From NCBI GenBank assembly GCA_017623295.1, contig JAGAPK010000025.1, forward strand, positions 1 to 64,000: a DNA stretch of 64,000 nucleotides, given 5' to 3'. The DNA is from Lachnospiraceae bacterium (GTDB lineage Bacteria > Bacillota > Clostridia > Lachnospirales > Lachnospiraceae). The notes below the pieces were generated by a model. That model made no database searches, was not told the DNA's origin, and was given only the letters and a program-made list of their open reading frames with translations. The position numbers and the translations under genes were made by a program. This document shows, piece after piece, positions 45,204 to 54,019 of this stretch. Positions within the stretch are counted from its first letter, which is position 1; each line of letters begins with the position of its first letter.

Positions 45204-45563
45204 ACCGGCGAAAAACCAGCAGGGGGCATAGTCCAGCCGGATGACTTTGCAAAGGTTCCAACGGGAGTTTTCATAATTCCAGGGACATGCTCCTTTGCGC
45301 TTTAACAACATACCAGTAACAAATTCACCGGAGAAAATCATACCGGTATAGACAAAACCACGAAATATGAAGTTTTTACCTTTAAGCAGACGGCTTATTG
45401 GTGCGAGAAATGCAGCCATTCCATAGATGGGAAACATCCAGAGAGAAGTAGTACCTGACAACTTAAAATCTCTTTTTTGAAAAGAATGGAAGGCGGTAAA
45501 CAGAATTTCCATACACCAGCCAAGTAGTCCGCAGTGGATAAAGTTTTGCATAAATTTTTTCAT
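45150..45563 (-). CDS. CmpB-like putative ABC-transporter membrane protein
   Basis: A 137-aa polytopic membrane protein with the pattern of the ABC_trans_CmpB (PF06541) family of clostridia: HCGLLGWCMEILFTAF, TSLWMFPIYGMAAFLAP, GFVYTGMIFSGEFVTGMLL, CPWNYENSRWNLCKVIRLDY and APCWFFAGLLFERLL. ATG 45563 is the likely start; an upstream GTG (45599) would overlap the folC start. The 3' end overlaps the convergent MATE gene by 54 bp. No ATPase gene is adjacent, and a transport role is unproven. Confidence 0.75.
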   Translation of the reverse strand: MKKFMQNFIHCGLLGWCMEILFTAFHSFQKRDFKLSGTTSLWMFPIYGMAAFLAPISRLLKGKNFIFRGFVYTGMIFSGEFVTGMLLKRKGACPWNYENSRWNLCKVIRLDYAPCWFFAGLLFERLLLQNEQLPHHE

Positions 45564-45574
45564 GCTTATAGAAT
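45546..45574 (+). promoter_or_regulatory. Promoter of the folate operon
   Basis: TTGCAT (45546-45551), 17 bp and TAGAAT (45569-45574), only 26 bp before the folC ATG. It overlaps the beginning of the divergent CmpB-like gene. Confidence 0.5.
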
Positions 45575-45599
45575 ACCCATAATCGGGAGGAGTATACAC

Positions 45600-46925
45600 A
45601 TGAATTATAGAGAGGCAATGGAATATGTAGAATCTTTACAGCAATATGGCAGTGTGCTCGGATTAGAGAATATGCAGAGGTTGTGTGAACGTCTGGGCAA
45701 TCCGCAGAATGAATTGAAATTCGTACATATTGCGGGTACAAATGGTAAAGGTTCGGTATTAGCATATGTTTCTACGATTTTACAGACAGCAGGATATAGG
45801 GTTGGACGTTACATTTCACCAACTATTTTTGATTATAGAGAACGGTTTCAGATTGATGGTAAGCCGATTACCCAATCCGGACTATGTAAATATCTGGAGC
45901 AGGTAAAGGCGGCAGCTAATCAGATGGTGGCAGAAGAACTGCCACATCCGACTCCGTTTGAAATAGAAACGGCAGTTGCCTTTTTGTATTTTCTGGATAA
46001 AAAGTGTGATATTGTTGTACTGGAAACCGGACTTGGCGGTAGATTGGATGCAACGAATATTATACAGACATCGCTTTGTTCCGTTTTTGCCTCCATCAGC
46101 ATGGACCATATGGCTGTGCTTGGAGAATCATTAGAAGCGATTGCAACAGAGAAGGCAGGAATTATTAAGGAAAAAGGCTGTGTTGTATCGCTTAGACAGC
46201 AACCGGAAGCGATGCAGGTAATTAAACAGACTGCATCAAGACTAAAGTGCCGGCTCTTAATTGCAGATGTGAGCCGCGCTAAACAGGTAAAATATGGACT
46301 GAAAACGCAGCATTTCAGTTACGATAAATATAAGAATCTGGCAATTTCTATGCTGGGACAATATCAGATTGATAATGCGGTTCTGGCGGTAGAAGTGATA
46401 GAAGCTTTACAGAAATCCGGCTTTCCGGTATCGGAAGAACAGCTGCGGCAAGGTCTTTTACAGACAAGCTGGATAGGCAGATTCAGTGTAATTGGGCAGA
46501 AACCTCTTTTTATTGCAGATGGAGCACATAATGAGGATGCTGCGGCAAGGTTGGCAGAATCCATCAGGTTCTATTTTACAAATAAAAGAATCATATATAT
46601 AATGGGAATATTAAAAGATAAAGAATATGATAAGATTATCCGTCAGACCTATGAACTTGCGGAGCATATTATTACGGTAACACCACCAAATAATGAAAGA
46701 GCACTTCATGCATATGAACTGGCACAGAACGTTAAGGAATATCATGAAAGTGTGACAGTAGCGGATAGCTTACAGGAAGCAGTTGAAATTGCTTATTTGC
46801 TGGCTGGAAGGGATAAAGAAACGGTTGTTATTGCATTTGGTTCGCTTTCGTATCTGGGGGAATTGATTCATATTGTAGAACATAGAGACACAATCAGGAG
46901 AGACTCTCATGGTAGATCAGAATAA
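45600..46925 (+). CDS. folC: Folylpolyglutamate synthase / dihydrofolate synthase
   Basis: ATP-dependent ligase adding glutamate to dihydropteroate and folates; 441 aa. The P-loop is [20 protein letters not shown]; other motifs are [53 protein letters not shown] and the C-terminal [19 protein letters not shown] lies 8-9 nt before ATG 45600. It opens the folate operon; folE starts 17 nt before its stop. Confidence 0.96.
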   Translation: MNYREAMEYVESLQQYGSVLGLENMQRLCERLGNPQNELKFVHIAGTNGKGSVLAYVSTILQTAGYRVGRYISPTIFDYRERFQIDGKPITQSGLCKYLEQVKAAANQMVAEELPHPTPFEIETAVAFLYFLDKKCDIVVLETGLGGRLDATNIIQTSLCSVFASISMDHMAVLGESLEAIATEKAGIIKEKGCVVSLRQQPEAMQVIKQTASRLKCRLLIADVSRAKQVKYGLKTQHFSYDKYKNLAISMLGQYQIDNAVLAVEVIEALQKSGFPVSEEQLRQGLLQTSWIGRFSVIGQKPLFIADGAHNEDAAARLAESIRFYFTNKRIIYIMGILKDKEYDKIIRQTYELAEHIITVTPPNNERALHAYELAQNVKEYHESVTVADSLQEAVEIAYLLAGRDKETVVIAFGSLSYLGELIHIVEHRDTIRRDSHGRSE

Positions 46926-47466
46926 AGTAAAAGAAGCAGTAAAATTATTTCTGGAAGGAATTGGAGAAGATCCGGACAGAGAAGGATTAGTAGAGACACC
47001 GGAACGAATTGCAAGAATGTGTACCGAAATTTTTAGCGGTATGGAAGAAAATGCAGGAGAGCATTTGTCAAAAACATTTTCGGTTGCAAACAATGAAATC
47101 GTAGTGGAAAAGGATATTGTTTTCTATTCTGCCTGTGAACATCATTTGCTTCCATTTTATGGTAAGGCACACATTGCATATGTACCAAACGGTAAAGTGG
47201 TAGGCCTTAGTAAACTGGCAAGAACGGTAGAGGTATATGCGAAAAGACCGCAGATTCAGGAACAGATGACAGCTCAGATTGCAGATGCAATTATGGAATA
47301 TTTAGCACCACAGGGCGTTATGGTTATGGTGGAAGCTGAGCATATGTGTATGACAATGCGGGGCGTGAAGAAGCCGGGCAGTAAGACGGTAACGATGGCC
47401 AAAAGAGGCTGCTTTGAAGAAAATATGCAGTTACAGAATGATTTCTTCCGGATGGTACAGCACTAA
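46909..47466 (+). CDS. folE: GTP cyclohydrolase I
   Basis: First enzyme of folate synthesis, GTP to 7,8-dihydroneopterin triphosphate; 185 aa. Zinc and active-site motifs are intact: [40 protein letters not shown] and [16 protein letters not shown]. The stop overlaps the start of the HD gene by one base, so the two are coupled. Confidence 0.97.
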   Translation: MVDQNKVKEAVKLFLEGIGEDPDREGLVETPERIARMCTEIFSGMEENAGEHLSKTFSVANNEIVVEKDIVFYSACEHHLLPFYGKAHIAYVPNGKVVGLSKLARTVEVYAKRPQIQEQMTAQIADAIMEYLAPQGVMVMVEAEHMCMTMRGVKKPGSKTVTMAKRGCFEENMQLQNDFFRMVQH

Positions 47467-47948
47467 TGGATAGGATAAATGAAATATTAAATCATGATTT
47501 ATTTATCGAATGTGTGACAAAAAATGAATCAGAAGAAAGAGATAGAAAGTTCTGCCGTCACAATATGGGACATTTTATGGATGTGGCAAGGCTGGCAATG
47601 ATTTTTAATCTGCAGGAACAGTTAGACATACCAAAGGATATTATTTATGCAGCGGCATTGTTACACGATATAGGCAGATTCGAGCAGTATCAGAATGGAA
47701 TGCCACATGAACAGGCGAGTGCCAGGCTGGCACCGAAAATATTGCAGGATTGCGGCTATGATAATAAAGAAACAAGTGTTATCGTAACGGCTATAAGTAA
47801 TCATAGAAACGCAGATATCAAGGAAGAAGCAAGCTTGAATGGACTTCTTTACCGGGCAGATAAAATGAGCCGGAGTTGCTTTGCATGTCCGGCAGAGAAA
47901 GAGTGTGACTGGAAGGCAGATAAAAAGAATCTGATTCTGCGATATTAG
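47466..47948 (+). CDS. HD-domain phosphohydrolase in the folate operon
   Basis: A 160-aa HD protein. The metal ligands are visible as RHNMGHFMDVARLA, ALLHDIGRFEQYQNGMPHEQ and ISNHRNADIKEEA. The C-terminus has a Cys-rich stretch, SRSCFACPAEKECDW, that may bind a metal. It lies between folE and folP with translational overlap on folE. No gene in the operon encodes a known dihydroneopterin triphosphate pyrophosphohydrolase, so this enzyme is a candidate for removal of phosphates from that intermediate; this is inference from position and fold. Confidence 0.85.
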   Translation: MDRINEILNHDLFIECVTKNESEERDRKFCRHNMGHFMDVARLAMIFNLQEQLDIPKDIIYAAALLHDIGRFEQYQNGMPHEQASARLAPKILQDCGYDNKETSVIVTAISNHRNADIKEEASLNGLLYRADKMSRSCFACPAEKECDWKADKKNLILRY

Positions 47949-48005
47949 AAGTCATCGGAAGATAATTACAAGTTATTCGTGAATCCAGATGGGAGTGAAA
48001 AGAAC

Positions 48006-48827
48006 GTGACAATGGATGAGATGCAAATCGGAGACAGGAAATTTCAGACAGCAGGGCATACTTACGTCATGGGAATTTTAAATGTAACACCGGATTCTTT
48101 TTCAGATGGCGGAAAATATAATCAGATGGATGCAGCCCTTTTTCATATAGAAGAAATGATAAAAGAAGGCATGGACATCGTTGATATTGGTGGAGAATCA
48201 ACCAGACCGGGATATACATTGCTGTCCGAGAAAGAGGAAATTGAGAGAGTAGCGCCTATAATTGAGAAAGTTAAAACAAGATTTAACATACCAATTTCGC
48301 TTGATACCTACAAAAGTGAAGTGGCAAAAGCCGGTATTGAAGCAGGCGTCGATTTAATTAATGATATATGGGGATTAAAATATGATAAAAAACTTGCCGA
48401 AATCATAGCAGATGCAAAGGTTGCATGCTGTCTTATGCACAATCGGAAGGAACCGGATTATCAGAATTATATGCAGGATGTGATGGCAGATTTGGAAGAA
48501 ACCATTGCTATTGCACATAGAGCGGGAATTACAGATGAAAAGATTATTTTGGATCCGGGGGTAGGATTTGGGAAGACTTATGAAAATAATCTGGAAATCA
48601 TTAACCGAATGGAACAGTTACATTCTTTTGGCTATCCGTTGCTGCTTGGGACAAGCAGAAAATCGGTAATAGGTCTGACTTTGGACTTGCCGGCATCGGA
48701 GCGCCTGGAAGGAACTTTGGTAACAACTGTTATGGCTGTTATGAAGGGAGCAATGTTTGTCAGAGTACATGATGTGAAGGAAAACGTCAGAGCAATTAAA
48801 ATGACAGAAGCAATTCTGCATGGATAG
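48006..48827 (+). CDS. folP: Dihydropteroate synthase
   Basis: Joins pterin pyrophosphate and p-aminobenzoate; the sulfonamide target. About 273 aa. Signature motifs are MGILNVTPDSFSDGGKYN, DIVDIGGESTRPGYTLLSEK, PISLDTYKSEVAKAGIEAG, LMHNRKEPDYQNYM and LDPGVGFGKTYENNLEI. I prefer GTG 48006, with GGGAG 10 nt upstream; GTG 47979 and ATG 48012 are alternatives. Confidence 0.96.
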   Translation: MTMDEMQIGDRKFQTAGHTYVMGILNVTPDSFSDGGKYNQMDAALFHIEEMIKEGMDIVDIGGESTRPGYTLLSEKEEIERVAPIIEKVKTRFNIPISLDTYKSEVAKAGIEAGVDLINDIWGLKYDKKLAEIIADAKVACCLMHNRKEPDYQNYMQDVMADLEETIAIAHRAGITDEKIILDPGVGFGKTYENNLEIINRMEQLHSFGYPLLLGTSRKSVIGLTLDLPASERLEGTLVTTVMAVMKGAMFVRVHDVKENVRAIKMTEAILHG

Positions 48828-48842
48828 AAAGGGGTATGAAAT

Positions 48843-49697
48843 ATGGATAAGATTATTATTGATAACTTGAAAGTGTATGCGCATCACGGGGTGTATAAGG
48901 AAGAAAACGAAAATGGACAGAATTTTTACATAAATGCTGTTCTGTATACTGATACCAGAAAAGCCGGTCTGGAAGACAGATTGGAATTATCTACTAATTA
49001 TGGAGAAGTATGTCAATTTATTCATCAGTTTGTAAGAGGAAATCTTTTTAAATTACTTGAAACTCTGGCAGAGAAACTGGCAGAGGCGATTTTAATTGAG
49101 TTTCGCCTGATTGATGAAGTGAAAATAGAAATCAGAAAACCGGAAGCACCGATTGGTCTGGAATTTGAGTCGGTTTCCGTTGAAATTGACCGTAAATGGC
49201 ACACAGCTTATCTGGCAACCGGTTCTAATATAGGCGATAAGAAAAAATACATCAAAGATGCGATTACATCAATTGCAGCAGACAGCAAATGCAGAATCAT
49301 TAAAACATCAGAACTGGTTCGAACAACTGCATATGGTGAAGTGGAGCAGGATGAATTTTTAAATGGTGCATTGATGGTAAAAACATTGTATACACCGGAA
49401 GAACTTCTGAAGAAGCTTCATGAGATTGAATATGCAGCCGGAAGAGAAAGAGATTTGCATTGGGGACCAAGAACGCTGGATATTGATATTATTTTCTATG
49501 ATGATATCGTGATGTACACGGATGATTTACAGATTCCACATGAAGATATGCAGAATCGTGACTTTGTATTGGAACCATTATCACAGATTGCACCTTATAT
49601 GATGCACCCGGTTCTTGGAAAAACAGTAGTACAGCTTTATGAAGAAGTGCAGAAAACAGGAGAAACACATGTCATCGACCTTGAATATATACGTTAA
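48843..49697 (+). CDS. folBK: Dihydroneopterin aldolase / HPPK fusion
   Basis: Bifunctional folate enzyme, 284 aa. Residues 1-118 are dihydroneopterin aldolase (MDKIIIDNLKVYAHHGVYKE, with TNYGEVCQFI and FKLLETLAEKLAEAILIEF). Residues about 122-284 are 6-hydroxymethyl-dihydropterin pyrophosphokinase (AYLATGSNIGDKKKYI, RERDLHWGPRTLDIDIIFYD, IPHEDMQNRDFVLEPL). The fusion covers two consecutive steps, and folP, which uses its product, is directly upstream. Confidence 0.95.
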   Translation: MDKIIIDNLKVYAHHGVYKEENENGQNFYINAVLYTDTRKAGLEDRLELSTNYGEVCQFIHQFVRGNLFKLLETLAEKLAEAILIEFRLIDEVKIEIRKPEAPIGLEFESVSVEIDRKWHTAYLATGSNIGDKKKYIKDAITSIAADSKCRIIKTSELVRTTAYGEVEQDEFLNGALMVKTLYTPEELLKKLHEIEYAAGRERDLHWGPRTLDIDIIFYDDIVMYTDDLQIPHEDMQNRDFVLEPLSQIAPYMMHPVLGKTVVQLYEEVQKTGETHVIDLEYIR

Positions 49698-50316
49698 ACC
49701 TTTGGATATCCGGGAAGCAAAAGCAGTTTATATCGGAAATGCACATCAGGATTTTCCACAGAACGAACTAAAATCTTTTTCCATGATAGAGGATTTGTGG
49801 AATAAGGGATTTTATCGAGGCTACGGATTCTATGAAAATGTAGGTGAGAGCGCGGAAACAGGAAGTGCGGAAGTAAGAAGCGCGGAAGCAACTGCCGGCA
49901 AAGATATTTTAAGGGGCTATGCTTTTACGATGGCAGACCCGGATGCGCATATACTTTTAGTAGATTATTTTGCAGTATGTGAAGAGGCAAGAGGAAAAGG
50001 CTATGGTGGGAAAGCATTAGCACTGTTAAAAGAAAGTTGTACGGAATGGGATGGCATTATTTTTGAAGTGGAAGATGACGAAAGCGCAGAGTCAGAAGAA
50101 GAAAGACTGCTCAGACAGAGAAGAATTTCTTTTTATGAGAAAAACGGCGTTGAAATGACAAAGGACAGAAGCTATGCTTTTGGTGTGGATTATAAGCTGA
50201 TGGTCTTACCTGTGACTGATGAAAAAGCGGGAGAAGGTGTTGGTGAAAAACTTTCTTCTATTTATCAGAAAATGCTTTCTGAGCAAATTTTTCAGACGAT
50301 GTTCCGATTAAGATAA
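49669..50316 (+). CDS. GNAT-family N-acetyltransferase
   Basis: A 215-aa protein with a GNAT core: VDYFAVCEEARGKGYGGKAL is the acetyl-CoA-binding motif A (R-G-K-G-Y-G-G-K), followed by IIFEVEDDESAESEEERLL and RRISFYEKNGVEM. An unusual low-complexity insert, ESAETGSAEVRSAEATAG (about residues 60-78), lies before the core. ATG 49669 has AGGAG 6 nt upstream and overlaps the folBK end by 29 nt, so it is co-translated with the folate operon. Substrate unknown. Confidence 0.85.
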   Translation: MSSTLNIYVKPLDIREAKAVYIGNAHQDFPQNELKSFSMIEDLWNKGFYRGYGFYENVGESAETGSAEVRSAEATAGKDILRGYAFTMADPDAHILLVDYFAVCEEARGKGYGGKALALLKESCTEWDGIIFEVEDDESAESEEERLLRQRRISFYEKNGVEMTKDRSYAFGVDYKLMVLPVTDEKAGEGVGEKLSSIYQKMLSEQIFQTMFRLR

Positions 50317-50351
50317 TATGATTAAAATAATATAAAATAAACTTACATTTT

Positions 50352-50380
50352 TTGCAAAGAGACAGGGTTTGTGCTATACT
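50352..50380 (+). promoter_or_regulatory. Promoter of the LacI-type/GGDEF gene
   Basis: TTGCAA (50352-50357), 17-bp spacer ending TGC, TATACT (50375-50380), 34 bp before the start codon. Confidence 0.7.
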
Positions 50381-50414
50381 GAAATAATAACTTAGCAAAG
50401 AGGGCTTAGCTTCA

Positions 50415-52724
50415 ATGAAGAGAGATAAAAAGCTTACAATAGGAATTCTTGTCAGTGGTATTATGGATGATGTTACCAGATCAATTTGTCAGGGTGTGAA
50501 ACAGGCAGCTGCGGCAATTGATGTGGATGTGATTGTGTTACCCGGGAAATACTGGGAACGAGATTTGACCGATAATAGAGAACTTATGTATGAATATCAG
50601 TATAATACGATATTCTCTTATGCAAGACCGGAAACATTAGATGGATTAGTGGTGGCGGCAGATTGTATTGGCTGTTTGACTACGAAAGACAGAATTGAAA
50701 TGTTGATGAAGGATTTCGAAGGAATACCTTGTGTTCTTGTCGCTTCTAAGATGGATGGATATGTAGGAGTTTCTTTCGATAATTCTATGGGAATTGATGA
50801 GGGTATGAAATACCTGATTAAGAAGGTAGGACATACTCATTTTGGTATGATTGGCGGAAGTAGCGACAACTCCGATGCACAGGAGAGAAAACAGGCATTT
50901 ATCCGTAATCTGGAAGAAAATGGATTGCCTTATGATGAGAGTATGTTTGTGGAAGGTAATCTCTCTAGAAATTGTCAGGATAAAGCGGCAGAATTGTTAG
51001 ATAAAAATCCGGGGATTGAAGCTGTTTTCTGTGTAAATGATGAAACAGCAATTGGATTATATGAAGAATTAAGGAAACGTCATTTGCATCCGGGTAAAGA
51101 TATTTCTGTACTTGGATATGATGATTCCAATGCGGCGGTAATTGTAGATCCATCTCTTTCTTCTGTTCGTGCAGATATGGGTGAACTGGGAGCAGAAGCA
51201 TTCGGCATGGTGTTGCAGATGATAGATGGTAAAGCGGTGGCAAACCGTGTAGTCCCGACGAAATTTGTTTTAAGAAATTCCAATGTGAATGCAGGGGCTG
51301 CCAACGATGAAGAGAACAATAGCAAAATTGATTTAGATTTAGCCTTCAATGATATTTTCTATCGTTATCGACACGAGGCCAATACAGAGAAGCTTGAGGC
51401 CCTTAAATGTGCATTCTGTCGGCTTTTTGAAAAATTACAGGAAACCTTTGAAACGGATGTAACAAATTTAGAAGATTATCAGGAAATCCAGAACTTGACG
51501 GAAAAACTGTTGAATATGGGGGCAGTAGGTTATGCCGATGTTGAGAATCTTCTCGTGTTCTTAGAAGAGATTTATCGTGATTTGAAGCGAAAACAAAAGA
51601 ATGAAAGTCGGAAGTTTGAACTTAGAGATTTCTTTTCTGTTATATATCGTAAGATTATTTTGGCAATGAATACGATGTCAGGTGCAGCGAAAGAGGCAGA
51701 GAATAAAAGTAATTATTCCATGAAGCTGTTTATTCGGGACATGTTACAGTTTGAAAAGGGAAATGACCAGAGTTACGCATGCTTGCTTGGCAATCTGGAT
51801 TGGTTACATATTAGAAATGCTTTTCTTTATACTTTTGATAAACCGATTACTCATCTGGACAAAGAGCGTTTTGTGGCACCGGAGGACTTTTATTTAAAAG
51901 CATATTTACAGAACGGCAAAGTAACTGCAGTGCCGGCAATTGAGCAGAAACTGGCATTTGAAGATATTTTCCATAACCGTTTTATGAAAGCGCAGCAGAA
52001 TTATAACCTTGTTTTGTTTCCTCTTTTTTCCAATGAAATGTTGTATGGTATCATGTTGTGCGACTTGACAGAAAGCATTTTTGTAAACGGTGAATTCTTG
52101 GTAAATCAGTTTGGAGCAGCAGCCAAAATGATTTCCCTGCTTCGTACGAATGAACAGATTCAGCAGCAGTTGGAAGAAAGTCTTGCTACGTTGCATGAAA
52201 ATAATATTGCACTAGATACCTTGTCTAAATCAGATGGTCTTACCGGTATTTTCAACAGAAGAGGATTTTACGATGCCGGCGAGAAGATGATTGCCGAATG
52301 CAAAGAGAAGAAAGAAAATCTGCTGGTTGTTTACGTGGATATGAATAATCTGAAAATTATCAATGATAGATATGGACATGAGGAAGGTGATTTTTCTCTG
52401 AAATTAATCAGCGATATGCTGGTTAAGACCGTAGAAGGAAGAGGGGTTGCCGGACGTATTGGTGGTGATGAATATGCCTGCATCATGCATTATCATGAGG
52501 AAGATGACAGTAATGCAATTTTACAGTCTATTTATCAGTCATTTGATGAGTTTAATGAGAACAGTGAAAAGGAATACAATGTGACGGTATCAGCAGGAGC
52601 TTATCTGTTAGAGCCGTCAATGGAATTATCACTGGCAGAAGCGTTAACCTTAGCAGATGAAAAGCTTTATGAAGTAAAACAATTAAGAAAGAAAAGTGTG
52701 GCAAAAAAAGAAAACAAGAAATAG
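50415..52724 (+). CDS. LacI-type ligand-binding sensor fused to a GGDEF diguanylate cyclase
   Basis: A 769-aa cytoplasmic protein. Residues about 5-295 form a periplasmic-binding-protein fold of the LacI/GalR type (LTIGILVSGIMDDVTRSICQ, FDNSMGIDEGMKYLIKKVGH, GMIGGSSDNSDAQERKQAF, AVFCVNDETAIGLYEEL, ISVLGYDDSNAAVIVDPSLS), but with no DNA-binding helix-turn-helix and no signal peptide. A helical and GAF-like middle (about 310-590) leads to a GGDEF domain (LSKSDGLTGIFNRRGFYDAG, VYVDMNNLKIINDRYGHEEG, RIGGDEYACIMHY). The GGDEY signature is catalytically competent. It probably couples a sugar-like intracellular ligand to c-di-GMP synthesis. Confidence 0.9.
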   Translation: MKRDKKLTIGILVSGIMDDVTRSICQGVKQAAAAIDVDVIVLPGKYWERDLTDNRELMYEYQYNTIFSYARPETLDGLVVAADCIGCLTTKDRIEMLMKDFEGIPCVLVASKMDGYVGVSFDNSMGIDEGMKYLIKKVGHTHFGMIGGSSDNSDAQERKQAFIRNLEENGLPYDESMFVEGNLSRNCQDKAAELLDKNPGIEAVFCVNDETAIGLYEELRKRHLHPGKDISVLGYDDSNAAVIVDPSLSSVRADMGELGAEAFGMVLQMIDGKAVANRVVPTKFVLRNSNVNAGAANDEENNSKIDLDLAFNDIFYRYRHEANTEKLEALKCAFCRLFEKLQETFETDVTNLEDYQEIQNLTEKLLNMGAVGYADVENLLVFLEEIYRDLKRKQKNESRKFELRDFFSVIYRKIILAMNTMSGAAKEAENKSNYSMKLFIRDMLQFEKGNDQSYACLLGNLDWLHIRNAFLYTFDKPITHLDKERFVAPEDFYLKAYLQNGKVTAVPAIEQKLAFEDIFHNRFMKAQQNYNLVLFPLFSNEMLYGIMLCDLTESIFVNGEFLVNQFGAAAKMISLLRTNEQIQQQLEESLATLHENNIALDTLSKSDGLTGIFNRRGFYDAGEKMIAECKEKKENLLVVYVDMNNLKIINDRYGHEEGDFSLKLISDMLVKTVEGRGVAGRIGGDEYACIMHYHEEDDSNAILQSIYQSFDEFNENSEKEYNVTVSAGAYLLEPSMELSLAEALTLADEKLYEVKQLRKKSVAKKENKK

Positions 52725-52752
52725 GGGCAACCCCTGTTTCTTGTTTTTTTTT
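52712..52752 (+). terminator. Terminator after the GGDEF gene
   Basis: AACAAGAAATAGGGG pairs with CCCCTGTTTCTTGTT (one mismatch) on a CAA loop, followed by a run of T. The left arm overlaps the last codons of the gene. Confidence 0.88.
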
Positions 52753-52803
52753 AATTTCTATTTTTAAAAAATTTTTATTTCTGTATTTTCTATTTCATAT
52801 TTT

Positions 52804-53841
52804 TTATTTCATATTTTCTACAGCCGCAGCCTGGGCAGCATCAAAGGTTGTAACATTGACGGCACCATAGGTACTTGTTTTGTATACCGGAACAGATTCG
52901 CCAAATTGATTAAAATATACATACTGAGAAGTAATGTTAATTTTTTCATATACACCTTCCGCGACAATTTCCGGACTACTTCCATCAACGACCATTCGTT
53001 TCAGTGCAGGGTCGGTTTTGGAAGAGGTTTGATAATAAATCATATTATCATATACGTTAAAGAAATCGATTCGTTCATCTGATAATACTTCAATAACGTC
53101 ACCGGATAAAGAGTAGCGACAAAGCCGATAATTGTTGGCAACATCCATATAATAAACATATCCATCCATAACGATTGGATTCCAGATGTTTCCCTGCCAG
53201 ATATTTGATATCTGATCGGTTGCGGTATCCAGTGCATAAAGTGCATGGTCATCTTCTGTGCCATTGAAATAAATCGTACCGTTTATATAGCAGGCAGGAT
53301 TGACTGCATAATTGGTTACATCTGTTTTGTCAGATTTATCAATTTTCATTTTAGTCAAATTAGCCGGATTATTGGTGTTATTTGCATAATATAAATAATT
53401 GCCACACAACTGCAGGCTGGAAGTTGCCGCCCTGTCTAAGCAAGTGGACTGGCTGCCATTCTTTTTGCTACGATAAATGCCATATGTACGCATCATATAA
53501 CCAAGACCTTCGCTACCATTGCCATTACCGCTTTCCATATAATAATAAAGATAGTTGCCACCGGCATTGATGCAGGAAACAGAGTTGCTATTTAATTTTT
53601 TCAAATCTGTTTCATCCGTGTTCATGGAATACAGTGCATAATTGTCGTAAGCATTTGCAAAATATACTTTTCCATCGGATTCACAGAAGTAACCACCATT
53701 ATTTATATTTCCGGCGGTATTTCCTACGGTATACTCATCATTCATTGGAATTCTGCCGGATAAAAGCATGCAAACGAACAAGATAAGCAGAATGCCAAAT
53801 GTGACACTGAGTATGATAATATTTTTTGTTTTTGTAGTCAT
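52804..53841 (-). CDS. Membrane-anchored DUF5050-like beta-propeller protein
   Basis: A 345-aa protein with an N-terminal membrane anchor (IIILSVTFGILLILFVCMLL, about residues 8-27) and an outer domain of repeated blades, each with a G-x-x-Y-Y or V-Y-F core followed by D-T-D-T or similar: GGYFCESDGKVYFANAYDNY, GGNYLYYYMESG, CGNYLYYANNTNNP, MDGYVYYMDVANNY, SQYVYFNQFG. This matches the DUF5050 family common in Clostridia. Function unknown; extracellular binding is likely. GGGGAG lies upstream of the ATG, and there is a good promoter. Confidence 0.8.
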   Translation of the reverse strand: MTTKTKNIIILSVTFGILLILFVCMLLSGRIPMNDEYTVGNTAGNINNGGYFCESDGKVYFANAYDNYALYSMNTDETDLKKLNSNSVSCINAGGNYLYYYMESGNGNGSEGLGYMMRTYGIYRSKKNGSQSTCLDRAATSSLQLCGNYLYYANNTNNPANLTKMKIDKSDKTDVTNYAVNPACYINGTIYFNGTEDDHALYALDTATDQISNIWQGNIWNPIVMDGYVYYMDVANNYRLCRYSLSGDVIEVLSDERIDFFNVYDNMIYYQTSSKTDPALKRMVVDGSSPEIVAEGVYEKINITSQYVYFNQFGESVPVYKTSTYGAVNVTTFDAAQAAAVENMK

Positions 53842-53887
53842 TTTATCATTTCTCCCCTGTACTAAAAATTAAGTTGCACATAAAGAT

Positions 53888-53916
53888 AGTATAGTCGCAA
53901 ACTTGCTTGCTATCAA
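53888..53916 (-). promoter_or_regulatory. Promoter of the DUF5050-like gene
   Basis: On the minus strand TTGATA (53911-53916), 17 bp and TATACT (53888-53893). Confidence 0.65.
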
Positions 53917-54019
53917 GTGGGATTTGTTATAAGATTATTAAAGTGAGAAGTTTGCAAGAGACTTCTTTCGAGGTTACATAAGAAAATGCTATATAAAAAT
54001 TGGAAGGATAAGAATATCA

